A stretch of 27,309 nucleotides of DNA from UBA6987 sp045617825 (lineage in GTDB: Bacteria > Bacillota > Clostridia > Lachnospirales > Lachnospiraceae), in the NCBI GenBank assembly GCA_045617825.1, contig JAZLJI010000087.1:1-27309 (forward strand), read 5' to 3'. A program made the translations under genes and the position numbers. Positions within the stretch are counted from its first letter, which is position 1, and each line of letters opens with the position of its first letter. Under the pieces are notes generated by a model, which ran no database searches, was not told where the DNA came from, and saw nothing but the letters and a program-made list of their open reading frames with translations. This document shows, one piece after another, positions 14,029 through 21,618 of the stretch.

Positions 14029-15360
14029 ATGATCACACTGGATCTCAGCAAAGCATATTCTTATATGGACAAAGCCCTGAAGCCCGCCATGGAAGCCAGG
14101 GCGCAGGCCGCCCGAGCCACGCTTCTCGGCCGATCCGGCGCCGGGAACGATTTTCTGGGCTGGCTGGACCTGCCCGTGACCTACGACCGGGAGGAATTTG
14201 CCCGGATCAAGGCCGCGGCGGCGAAGATCCGCGAGGATTCCGACGTGCTGGTGGTCATCGGCATCGGCGGCTCCTATCTGGGCGCCCGGGCGGCGGTGGA
14301 ATTTCTGGGCCACCCCTTCGTGCAGGCGGTAGGCGCGGCGGAACGGAAGGGCCCCGCGATCTGGTTCTGCGGCAATCAGATCAGCACGGTCTATATGAAG
14401 GGCCTGCTGGAGGCCCTGGAGGGCAAACGGGTCTCGCTCAACGTGATCTCCAAATCCGGCACCACCACGGAGCCGGCCATCGCCTTCCGCATCCTGAAGC
14501 AGTATCTGGAGGAGCGGGTCGGCAAGGCAGCGGCGGCAAAGCGCATCTACGCCACCACCGACAAAAAGCGTGGCGCGCTGAAGCAGCTGGCGGATCAGGA
14601 GGGCTACGAATGCTTCGTGGTCCCGGATGACGTGGGCGGCCGCTATTCCGTGCTGACGGCGGTGGGGCTGCTGCCCATCGCGGCGGCGGGGATCGATATC
14701 GACGCCCTGATGGCCGGTGCCGCCGCCGAGCGGGAGGCCTGCCTGAAGGAGGGCTGCGCGGCGGAGCAGTATGCCGTTTACCGGAACTGCTTCCTGGCAC
14801 AGGGGAAAAACGTGGAGGTGCTGGCCAACTACGAGCCCTCCCTGCACTATATCGGCGAATGGTGGAAGCAGCTCTACGGAGAGAGCGAGGGCAAGAACGG
14901 GAAAGGCATCTTCCCGGCGGCGGTGGATCTGACCACCGACCTGCACTCCATGGGGCAGTATATCCAGGACGGCCAGCGGATGCTGACGGAGACCGTGCTG
15001 AACGTGGCGGACTGCGGCAGCGAGCTGCTGATGGAGGCCGCGGAGAGTGACCTGGACGGCCTCAATTATCTGGCGGGAAAGCCGCTTTCCTTCGTGAACC
15101 GCTGCGCCGGAAGAGGGACCGCCCTCGCCCACAACGACGGCGGCGTACCGGTGGCGGAGCTGGGCATCCCGGCCTTCAGCCCCGAAGCCCTGGGCGCCCT
15201 GTTCTACTTCTTTGAATTCGCCTGCGGGCTCAGTGGCTATATGCTGGGGGTCAATCCCTTCGATCAGCCCGGCGTGGAAAGCTACAAGAAAAACATGTTC
15301 GCTCTGCTGGGCAAGCCCGGCTACGAGGCCGCCAGGGCAGAGCTGGAGAAAAGACTGTAA
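14029..15360 (+). CDS. pgi: Glucose-6-phosphate isomerase
   Basis: A 443-residue cytoplasmic glycolytic enzyme interconverting glucose-6-P and fructose-6-P; the length is that of the short Firmicutes type. Visible motifs: 'VIGIGGSYLGARA' and 'ISKSGTTTEPA' (sugar-phosphate SIS loops), 'GGRYSVLTAVGLLP', and the PGI signature around 'GEWWKQLYGESEGKNGKG' with the catalytic Glu. The C-terminal 'GVNPFDQPGVESYKKNMF' holds the catalytic Lys. The start follows AAGGAGG (14016-14022) by six bases; the longer frame to 13999 lacks support. It has its own promoter, and an MBL-fold gene follows 44 bases downstream, so the two may be co-transcribed. Confidence 0.97.
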   Translation: MITLDLSKAYSYMDKALKPAMEARAQAARATLLGRSGAGNDFLGWLDLPVTYDREEFARIKAAAAKIREDSDVLVVIGIGGSYLGARAAVEFLGHPFVQAVGAAERKGPAIWFCGNQISTVYMKGLLEALEGKRVSLNVISKSGTTTEPAIAFRILKQYLEERVGKAAAAKRIYATTDKKRGALKQLADQEGYECFVVPDDVGGRYSVLTAVGLLPIAAAGIDIDALMAGAAAEREACLKEGCAAEQYAVYRNCFLAQGKNVEVLANYEPSLHYIGEWWKQLYGESEGKNGKGIFPAAVDLTTDLHSMGQYIQDGQRMLTETVLNVADCGSELLMEAAESDLDGLNYLAGKPLSFVNRCAGRGTALAHNDGGVPVAELGIPAFSPEALGALFYFFEFACGLSGYMLGVNPFDQPGVESYKKNMFALLGKPGYEAARAELEKRL

Positions 15361-15404
15361 AGCGCAGCGGCCCTCCCGGGCGGAGGGGCGAAGGAGAAAC
15401 GGAT

Positions 15405-16259
15405 ATGACCTACGAGGAAAAAACACGGCAGTATCAGCAGAGCCATGAGCGGGAATTTGCCGAGGCGGGGCGGATCTACGAGGCGCCCTTCCGGATCTAC
15501 GGTCCCCTGTATTACGTGGGTGACCGGGACGTGTGCGTCCACCTGATCGACACCGGCGACGGCCTCCTGCTCATCGACGCGGGCTTCCCGGAAAATCAGG
15601 CGCTGCTGGTGGAAAATATCTTCCGCCTGGGCTTCGACCCGAAAAACGTGCGCTGGATCCTGCACACCCACGGGCACTTCGACCACCTGGGCGCTTCGAG
15701 CCTGTTCCGGAAGCTCTACGGCACGGAGCTGGCCATCAGCCGGGTGGACGCGGAATATCTGAAAAATCAGCCGGAGACCGCGCTGGGCGAATGGTGCGCC
15801 ACCGTGACGCCGAAATTTGCCGCGCCGGAGGAATTCCAGCTGCTGTTAGAGGACGGCGAGGACTACCGCTTCGGGAACGTGACGGTGCACTGCCGTCTGG
15901 TGCCGGGGCATACGCCGGGCGTGATGGCCTTCAGCTTTGACGTCACCGAGGACGGCCGGACGCTCCGCGCCGGCCTGGTGGGCGGCGTGGGGATCTATGC
16001 CGTGACCAGACCCTTCCGGGAGCACTTCGGCCTGAGAGACAGCCTGCCCCGGGAAATGCTGGCCGCCCTTCGGGCGCTCCGGGAGGAGCACGTGGACATC
16101 CATCTGGGCAACCACGCGGAGAACAACGACACCCTCGGCAAACGCGAAAAGCAGTTAAAAGAAGGCGGCAATCCTTTCGTGGACGCCGCCGCCTGGCCCG
16201 CCTTCCTGGACGGGCTGATGCCGAAGATCGAAGCGATCATCGAGAGAGAAGGGGTCTAA
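15405..16259 (+). CDS. MBL-fold metallo-hydrolase
   Basis: A 284-residue metallo-beta-lactamase-fold protein without a signal peptide. The zinc motif HxHxDH is present as 'HTHGHFDHLG' (His89, His91, Asp93, His94). A further 'VPGHTPGVMAF' His lies at about residue 168 and 'HLGNHAENN' toward the C-terminus. The overall layout, 'LLIDAGFPENQ' then the zinc loop, resembles the B3-like branch. Such proteins include lactamases, glyoxalase II-like and lactonase-like enzymes; the substrate cannot be told, and the lack of a secretion signal argues against an exported beta-lactamase. AAGGAG precedes the ATG. Its stop overlaps the stop of the convergent anti-sigma gene by a few bases. Confidence 0.9.
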   Translation: MTYEEKTRQYQQSHEREFAEAGRIYEAPFRIYGPLYYVGDRDVCVHLIDTGDGLLLIDAGFPENQALLVENIFRLGFDPKNVRWILHTHGHFDHLGASSLFRKLYGTELAISRVDAEYLKNQPETALGEWCATVTPKFAAPEEFQLLLEDGEDYRFGNVTVHCRLVPGHTPGVMAFSFDVTEDGRTLRAGLVGGVGIYAVTRPFREHFGLRDSLPREMLAALRALREEHVDIHLGNHAENNDTLGKREKQLKEGGNPFVDAAAWPAFLDGLMPKIEAIIEREGV

Positions 16260-16900
16260 TCGTCGAGCGAAATCCCCTGAACCAGTTTATCGTTCTCCTC
16301 TGCGGGAAGCAGGCTCTGCATGATGAGAGTATAGCGCCCGGACGGATCCGCCCAGGAATAAACCTTCCCGCTGTCAATGAACTCTATGAAAATTTCCGAT
16401 CCCGGAGCAGTACTTCCGGTCACGCTTTCCGAAGCGGGGCCGGGAGTACTGCTTTTCTGTTGGAGCTGAACCCTCAATGTCACTTCGATAAGCTCTGGCG
16501 TTTCCGCAAAAGCGAAACGCAAAAGTCGTTCCTCCTCCTGCTGCACATCTCCCACCAGAATCAGTCCCTCCGGCAAATACGCCATTCGGACCTCGGGAAT
16601 GCCCTGTTCTACCCGCAGGCTCCCGATCCATTCGCGGACCCGACCGGCTGCAGCGGAGTCCGGATTCAGCCAAAGGCCAACTAAAACCAGGAAAAGCAGT
16701 AAAACCGCAGTAGCCGGGATCAGGAGCCGGTTCTCCCGACACCGGTTCCTTTCTTCCGTCAGGGCGGCAATCTTTCGTTGAAATTCTTCTGAAATATTGA
16801 CAGATAAGTCATTTTTGTCGCTCACAGAAGTCTCCCAGGCCGTAAGGACCTCTGCGGAGGCATTTGTCAGTATCGTATCGTCAGTCTGTTTACGGCTCAT
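16256..16900 (-). CDS. Single-pass membrane protein, probable anti-sigma factor
   Basis: A 214-residue protein starting at 16898-16900 (AGGAGGG eight bases upstream), overlapping the sigma-factor 3' end by 11 bases. The N-terminal 59 residues are hydrophilic and cytoplasmic. A transmembrane segment follows at about 60-78 ('IPATAVLLLFLVLVGLWL'). The extracellular part includes 'VRMAYLPEGLILVGDVQQEE' and 'YTLIMQSLLPAEENDKLV', resembling DUF4367-type domains found in Clostridia anti-sigma-like proteins. The coupling with an ECF sigma gene is the main reason for the call. It would hold the sigma factor at the membrane until an envelope signal arrives. Confidence 0.75.
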   Translation of the reverse strand: MSRKQTDDTILTNASAEVLTAWETSVSDKNDLSVNISEEFQRKIAALTEERNRCRENRLLIPATAVLLLFLVLVGLWLNPDSAAAGRVREWIGSLRVEQGIPEVRMAYLPEGLILVGDVQQEEERLLRFAFAETPELIEVTLRVQLQQKSSTPGPASESVTGSTAPGSEIFIEFIDSGKVYSWADPSGRYTLIMQSLLPAEENDKLVQGISLDD

Positions 16901-17417
16901 GGCGGGTTCCCTCCTGCTCATGATATTTTCGTATAAAAAGGCGTTTGGCACGAAACAGCGCGGAATCGATGGCGGAAAGGCTCTTCCCAAAACCGGCTGC
17001 GATCTCCCGGGGGCTCAGGCCCAGACCGTGACGAAGCAGCAGCAGTTCCCGGTAGTAGGCAGGCAGTTCTGCCAGAACACCGGCAGCTGCGGACTCCAGA
17101 GGCAGCTCCAACGGCCGAGACTCCAGCTCCTCGCATTCTTCCAGGGGCAGCTGGTCCCGCCGCTTCCGTAAAAGATCAATAGCCTTCCGCTCCGTGCAGA
17201 CCAGCAGAAAGCCCGGGATCTTCTCCGGCGGCAGAGCCTTCAGCCGCTCGTATTTGTCCGCCAGCGTCAGGAAGACCTCCTGCACCGCATCCTCAGCATC
17301 AGCCTGGCTATGAAGAACAGAAAGCGCATAGCGCAGCAGCCGGGAAGCATTTGCCTGATAAATTTCGGCAAATACCTCCCGGTCCTCCTGTGTATCCAGA
17401 CTGAAGAAAATCAGCAC
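16890..17417 (-). CDS. ECF-type RNA polymerase sigma factor
   Basis: A 175-residue sigma-70 family ECF factor. Region 2 is at about 14-60 ('VFAEIYQANASRLLRYALSV', then 'QADAEDAVQEVFLTLADKY'). Region 4 is at about 118-165 with a helix-turn-helix ('LSPREIAAGFGKSLSAIDSALFRAK' region). It starts at GTG (17415-17417) with AGGAGG seven bases upstream; the ATG inside that spacer runs into a stop at once. It overlaps the downstream membrane protein, a typical sigma/anti-sigma arrangement. Such systems usually autoregulate, but I cannot identify their promoter consensus here. Confidence 0.92.
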   Translation of the reverse strand: MLIFFSLDTQEDREVFAEIYQANASRLLRYALSVLHSQADAEDAVQEVFLTLADKYERLKALPPEKIPGFLLVCTERKAIDLLRKRRDQLPLEECEELESRPLELPLESAAAGVLAELPAYYRELLLLRHGLGLSPREIAAGFGKSLSAIDSALFRAKRLFIRKYHEQEGTRHEP

Positions 17418-17591
17418 TTCATGCCTCCTGCCGGGTCATATCTTTCCTGACAGCTACAGAATAGCATGAAACCAGGCGGAAGACTAATATAAAATTTATA
17501 AAGCTTATTACGAAAATTTATATGGACACCGTGCGCAAGAAACGCACCTGCCCAAACGTTTATCTAGTAGAGAGCATCCGAGGCAGCAGAC

Positions 17592-17861
17592 TCAGCGGGG
17601 ATCCTCCTCGATCACGTGGAATTCCAGATACTCAAAGGGAATCTCCTCGATGAAGCTGTCCTGCCGGAAACGGGTCTTGGCGACCTTTTTGAAATCCCGG
17701 ATATTCGTCTCCAGCCAGGCGGGCACCGGCAGATCGAAGACCCGGCAGATCTCCTCCAGGCCGCGGAACACCTTGGCGGTGCGATTTTCCGGCCCCGTCA
17801 GCTCGACGACGGTATCCCGCAGCAGATGGTTATCCTTGAACAGTTTTCCCCAGATACGCAT
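17592..17861 (-). CDS. Conserved small hypothetical protein
   Basis: An 89-residue protein beginning MRIWGKLFKDNHLLRDTVVE, with 'VPAWLETNIRDFKKVAKTRFRQDSFIEEIPFEYLEFHVIEED' to the end. I recall similar small proteins in Lachnospiraceae genomes with no assigned function. It is acidic toward the C-terminus, with no membrane segment or signal peptide. AAGGAG about eight bases upstream supports the ATG. It is transcribed divergently from the secreted protein at 18119. Confidence 0.8.
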   Translation of the reverse strand: MRIWGKLFKDNHLLRDTVVELTGPENRTAKVFRGLEEICRVFDLPVPAWLETNIRDFKKVAKTRFRQDSFIEEIPFEYLEFHVIEEDPR

Positions 17862-17988
17862 GATGAATACTCCTTCTTATACCGGCAGTATAAAGTGTTT
17901 CATCTTATATTTCAAGACATGAATAATATCACAGCACGCTTTCGAGGAGGAAACAGGAAATGACCTTGAGAAAACAATTGTCACGTAA

Positions 17989-18084
17989 AAATACTATTTT
18001 CCGGAAGAAAAAGGGCTGTCCGCTTATATCGGCGAAGCCGCCTTAAATGAATGGGATTTTTATCCTTGGGAATATGCGGAGTAA
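17989..18084 (+). pseudogene. Possible C-terminal gene remnant
   Basis: A 31-codon stretch ends in TAA at 18082-18084 and translates to a protein-like tail (KYYFPEEKGLSAYIGEAALN, then a Trp/Tyr-rich ending 'EWDFYPWEYAE'). It is preceded in frame by a stop and has no start. A competing reading is a 28-residue ORF from the ATG at 17960 with a good GAGGAGG upstream, Lys/Arg-rich. The composition of the first reading suggests the decayed end of a lost gene; identity unknown. Confidence 0.3.
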
Positions 18085-18118
18085 TTTTTCAAAAACAACA
18101 TCAAGAAGGGAGACTGTA

Positions 18119-18886
18119 ATGAAAAAAGAAATCACACCACTGCTCACTGTCATCTGTACATTATGCCTTTGTACCTGTACTGTTTTAGGGGCCGACACAA
18201 ACTTGACCGCCGCAGGTTCCGGGACGACTTTTGACAAAGAAATCTTGACTGAATTCAAGACCCTGCCGACATCAGGTCCGGAGTCCGTCCCGGTTTCCGA
18301 TATGTCTCTGCCGGATATCGTCAAGAATACTGCGGCCGCAGAGGACTGCCGAACCGTCCTGCGGTATGTCACGACCTTTCCCAGGACACCCCTGGGGCAG
18401 GCATTTGCCGGGACTTATATTGGGGAAGACAACGTCTGCGTGATTCTGCTTTCCGATGCCGATGAAGCCGTTCTTCGGGAATTAGCCGGCGTCGGTCTTG
18501 AATCCGAGTTCCGCACAGTATCAGCGGAGGGTTCTTATTCGGAAAATATGGACCTTCTGAGACAGCTTAACGGAGCCATCAGCGGCTGGAACCGGCGGGT
18601 ACTGCAGGGCAAAGGCTCCGAGGAGGATCTGGCACTGGCGCCTCTTTATCCGCGAGCGGAATACGACGTCAAAACCAACACGGTCCGCGTCATCCTGACG
18701 GAGCCGGAGGAGGTGCTGACCGCTTTGGAACGGCAGGCCGACGGCAAGCCGCTTTCGGAGGAGGATCTGGCACTGACAGAAAAGTTCAGGCAGGACGAAG
18801 CTCTTTTCCGGAACGTGATCCTTGACCATGCCGACCTTGTTTTTACTGTGGGCAGTACGGCAAATGCTGCGGTCATCGAATACTGA
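18119..18886 (+). CDS. Secreted protein of unknown function
   Basis: A 255-residue protein whose start at 18119 is supported by AAGGGAG nine bases upstream. It has an N-terminal signal sequence ('MKKEITPLLTVICTLCLCTC', cleavage probably near 'VLGAD'). The mature part has two stretches that look like the same alpha/beta motif: 'NVCVILLSDADEAVLRELAG' and 'NTVRVILTEPEEVLTALERQ'. It also has 'DHADLVFTVG' at the end. The phrase 'SEEDLAL' occurs twice. It may hold a repeated small domain. No membrane anchor, lipobox or wall signal. I do not recognise the family. Confidence 0.75.
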   Translation: MKKEITPLLTVICTLCLCTCTVLGADTNLTAAGSGTTFDKEILTEFKTLPTSGPESVPVSDMSLPDIVKNTAAAEDCRTVLRYVTTFPRTPLGQAFAGTYIGEDNVCVILLSDADEAVLRELAGVGLESEFRTVSAEGSYSENMDLLRQLNGAISGWNRRVLQGKGSEEDLALAPLYPRAEYDVKTNTVRVILTEPEEVLTALERQADGKPLSEEDLALTEKFRQDEALFRNVILDHADLVFTVGSTANAAVIEY

Positions 18887-19018
18887 ACCGCGCAGGACTT
18901 TCCCGCAAACCGTTGCCGGGACAAATCGGTACGGCGCCGCGCCCGAGGCATTTTCCTCTTTTCCGTACATTTGCGGTATGCCTTGCGGTATGCTCCGCAG
19001 AGTTTTTCACACAAACAC

Positions 19019-19046
19019 TTGCACTTTCGGCGGGAAGTGCTACAAT
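19019..19046 (+). promoter_or_regulatory. Promoter of fba
   Basis: TTGCAC (19019-19024), a 16-bp spacer, TACAAT (19041-19046), about 50 bases upstream of the fba start. Confidence 0.7.
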
Positions 19047-19097
19047 AGACCCGTTAAATAATGTAACAGCCCCGCTGCTGTGTAAGGAGGATTTCAA

Positions 19098-20063
19098 ATG
19101 CCTTTAGTAACCAGTAAAGAGATGTTCAAGAAAGCCTATGACGGCGGCTATGCCATCGGCGCTTTCAACGTGAATAACATGGAGATCATCCAGGGTATCG
19201 TGGATGCCGGTAAGGAAACCCAGGCTCCCCTGATCCTGCAGGTGTCCAAGGGCGCCCGCGCCTATGCCAACCCCATCTACCTGAAGAAGCTGGTAGAGGC
19301 CGCTGTTGAGGATTCCGGTCTGCCTATCTGCCTGCATCTGGATCACGGCGACAGCTTTGAGACCTGCAAGAGCTGCGTAGACGGCGGTTTCACCTCCGTC
19401 ATGATCGACGCTTCCTCCAAGCCCTTCAAGGAAAATATCGAGATCACCAAGAAGGTCGTTGAGTACGCTCACGATCACGGTGTTGTCGTTGAAGCCGAGC
19501 TCGGCTCTCTGGCCGGCATCGAGGATGACGTGAAGGTCTCCGCTGCGGATTCCTCCTACACCCGTCCCGAAGAGGTCCAGGAATTCGTGGAAGCCACCGG
19601 CTGCGACTCCCTGGCTATCGCTATCGGCACCAGCCACGGCGCTTACAAGTTCAAGCCCGAACAGTGCACCCGCAATGAAAAGGGCGTTCTGATCCCGCCG
19701 CCCCTGCGCTTCGACATTCTGGAAGAAGTCTCCAAGAGACTGCCTTACTTCCCCATCGTACTGCACGGCTCCAGCTCCGTTCCTCAGGAATTTGCCAAGC
19801 TGATCAACCAGTACGGCGGCAAGATGCCCGATGCTGTCGGCGTTCCGGAAGAACAGCTGCGTAAGGCTGCCGGCCTGTCCGTCTGCAAGATCAACATCGA
19901 TACCGATATCCGCATGGCCATCACCGCCTGCATCCGTCAGCACTTTGTTGAGAATCCTTCCGACTTCGATCCCAGACAGTACCTGAAGCCCGCCCGCGCT
20001 GCGGTCAAGGCCATGGTCGCTCACAAGATCGTTGACGTTCTGGGCTGCGATCACAAGATCTGA
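19098..20063 (+). CDS. fba: Class II fructose-bisphosphate aldolase
   Basis: A 321-residue zinc-dependent aldolase that splits fructose-1,6-bisphosphate into dihydroxyacetone phosphate and glyceraldehyde-3-phosphate. Metal and substrate motifs: 'LHLDHGDSFETC' (catalytic Asp and zinc His), 'VEAELGSLAGIEDD', 'GTSHGAYK' (zinc His), 'VLHGSSSVP' (zinc His) and 'KINIDTDIRMA' (phosphate and substrate loop). AAGGAGG precedes the ATG by seven bases. It has its own promoter and a strong terminator. Codon choice is more restricted and less extreme in GC than its neighbours, as expected for a highly expressed glycolytic gene. Confidence 0.97.
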   Translation: MPLVTSKEMFKKAYDGGYAIGAFNVNNMEIIQGIVDAGKETQAPLILQVSKGARAYANPIYLKKLVEAAVEDSGLPICLHLDHGDSFETCKSCVDGGFTSVMIDASSKPFKENIEITKKVVEYAHDHGVVVEAELGSLAGIEDDVKVSAADSSYTRPEEVQEFVEATGCDSLAIAIGTSHGAYKFKPEQCTRNEKGVLIPPPLRFDILEEVSKRLPYFPIVLHGSSSVPQEFAKLINQYGGKMPDAVGVPEEQLRKAAGLSVCKINIDTDIRMAITACIRQHFVENPSDFDPRQYLKPARAAVKAMVAHKIVDVLGCDHKI

Positions 20064-20088
20064 GCCGAATAAGCTCCGCATCCGCGGA

Positions 20089-20134
20089 ACAGGGTCTGTG
20101 GAAATTCTTAAATTTTCACAGGCCCTGTTTTTTT
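20089..20134 (+). terminator. Terminator of fba
   Basis: ACAGGGTCTGTGGAAA pairs with TTTTCACAGGCCCTGT (small mismatches) and is followed by seven T. Confidence 0.9.
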
Positions 20135-20207
20135 GTTCCCCGTCATGCTATACTGAGGCTGCCGTCTCCGGTCACCCGGAAAATCCATACGGCGGAAGAT
20201 CCACCCT

Positions 20208-21617
20208 ATGCAGTTCACGTTTCACGCCGGCGGTCCCTTTCCCGGCCTTTTACTATATATCGATCCCGGCACGGGCAGCATGCTGTTCGCGCTGTTCGTT
20301 GGTCTGATCAGCGCCGCCTACTGGCTTCTCCGGGGCTGGCTCCTGAAGCTTCGCTTTTTCTTCACCGGCGGCCGGAAGACTGCCGAAAATACCGAGACCC
20401 TGCCGCTTGTCGTATTTTCCGATGACAAGCGCTATTTCCGCGTCTTCGAGCCGATCCTGCGGGAGCTGGACCGGCGGGGCACCGACATGGTCTACCTGAC
20501 CATGTCCAAGGACGACCCGGGCCTTTCCGCGGACCTGCCGCATCTGCGCGGCGAATACATCGGCGAGGGCAGCCTTGCCTTCGCGAAGCTGAACCGACTG
20601 GACGCGGATCTGGTCTTCGCCACCACCCCCGGCCTGGACGTGTACCAGTGGAAGCGGTCCAAAAAGGTCCGCTGCTACGTTCACCTGCTGCATGCGCCGG
20701 TGGAGGTCGCCCTGTACCGGATGTTCGGCCTGGATTATTACGACGCGGTCATGCTTTCCGGCGCCTATCAGGAGCGGGACGAGCGGGATCTGGAGCGGCT
20801 GCGGAACCTGCCCGCCAAGGAGCTGCCCATGATCGGCATCCCCTATATGGATGAAATGGCGAAGCGGCTGGCGGCCGCGGAGCCGCTGCCGGCCCACGAG
20901 ACCACCGTGCTGGTGGCGCCCTCCTGGGGCGAGACCTCCCTTTTCGGCAAATACGGCGGGAGGATCCTGGACATCCTCCTGCAGACGGACTATCACATCA
21001 TCGTCCGCCCGCACCCCCAGTCCTTCGCCTCCGAGAAGGAGCTGATGGACCGGCTGATGCAGGCCTATCCGGCCTCCGACCGGCTGGAATGGAATCGCGA
21101 CACGGACAATTTCGAGTGCCTGCGCCGTTCGGACATCATGATCTCCGATTTCTCCGGCGTCATTTTCGACTTTGCCCTGATCTATGACAAGCCCGTGATC
21201 TACGCCGACACGGTCTTCGACGGCTCGCCCTACGATATCTGCTGGCTGGACCGGCCCCTGTGGACCTTCACGGCCCTGGAGAGATTTGCCGAGAAGCTGC
21301 CGGCGGACGCGCTGGACAGCCTGCCGCAGCTGATCGCCCGCTGCCTCTCCGAGGAGAACTACGCGGAGGGCCGCCGCGCCGTGCGGGAAGAGACCTGGTG
21401 CTATCCGGGTGAGGGTGCCGTGCGGGCAGCGGATTATCTGAGTGAAAAGCTGGAGGAGCTCCGCGCCGCGAGAGAGGCAGCCGGGCAGGAGAAGGCCGCG
21501 GCCGCGGAGACGGCCGGGAAGAAGACCGCGAAAAAGCGCGGGAAGAGGGCCGCAGAGGCCGAAGCGCAGGCCGTAGAAGAGAAGGCCGCGAAGGCTGAAA
21601 AAAAGGAGGGAGCGTGA
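20208..21617 (+). CDS. CDP-glycerol glycerophosphotransferase-like protein (TagB/TagF family)
   Basis: A 469-residue membrane-associated protein. The N-terminus has 'LLLYIDPGTGSMLFALFVG' and one or two hydrophobic segments up to about residue 48. The rest matches the CDP-glycerol:poly(glycerophosphate) glycerophosphotransferase fold: 'LVVFSDDKRYFRVFEPILRE', 'VLVAPSWGETSLFGKYGG', 'IIVRPHPQS', and 'RSDIMISDFSGVIFDFALIY', the nucleotide-glycerol binding segment. It would add glycerol-phosphate-type units to a surface polymer. The final 45 residues are a Lys/Ala/Glu-rich tail. The ATG at 20208 has only a weak ribosome binding site (GGAAGA). The next gene starts one base after its stop, so the two form an operon. 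Confidence 0.85.
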   Translation: MQFTFHAGGPFPGLLLYIDPGTGSMLFALFVGLISAAYWLLRGWLLKLRFFFTGGRKTAENTETLPLVVFSDDKRYFRVFEPILRELDRRGTDMVYLTMSKDDPGLSADLPHLRGEYIGEGSLAFAKLNRLDADLVFATTPGLDVYQWKRSKKVRCYVHLLHAPVEVALYRMFGLDYYDAVMLSGAYQERDERDLERLRNLPAKELPMIGIPYMDEMAKRLAAAEPLPAHETTVLVAPSWGETSLFGKYGGRILDILLQTDYHIIVRPHPQSFASEKELMDRLMQAYPASDRLEWNRDTDNFECLRRSDIMISDFSGVIFDFALIYDKPVIYADTVFDGSPYDICWLDRPLWTFTALERFAEKLPADALDSLPQLIARCLSEENYAEGRRAVREETWCYPGEGAVRAADYLSEKLEELRAAREAAGQEKAAAAETAGKKTAKKRGKRAAEAEAQAVEEKAAKAEKKEGA

Positions 21618-21618
21618 G

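Noticed and set aside
15405..16259. The MBL-fold protein as an exported antibiotic-resistance beta-lactamase
   Set aside because: It has no signal peptide; the fold alone covers many hydrolase functions.
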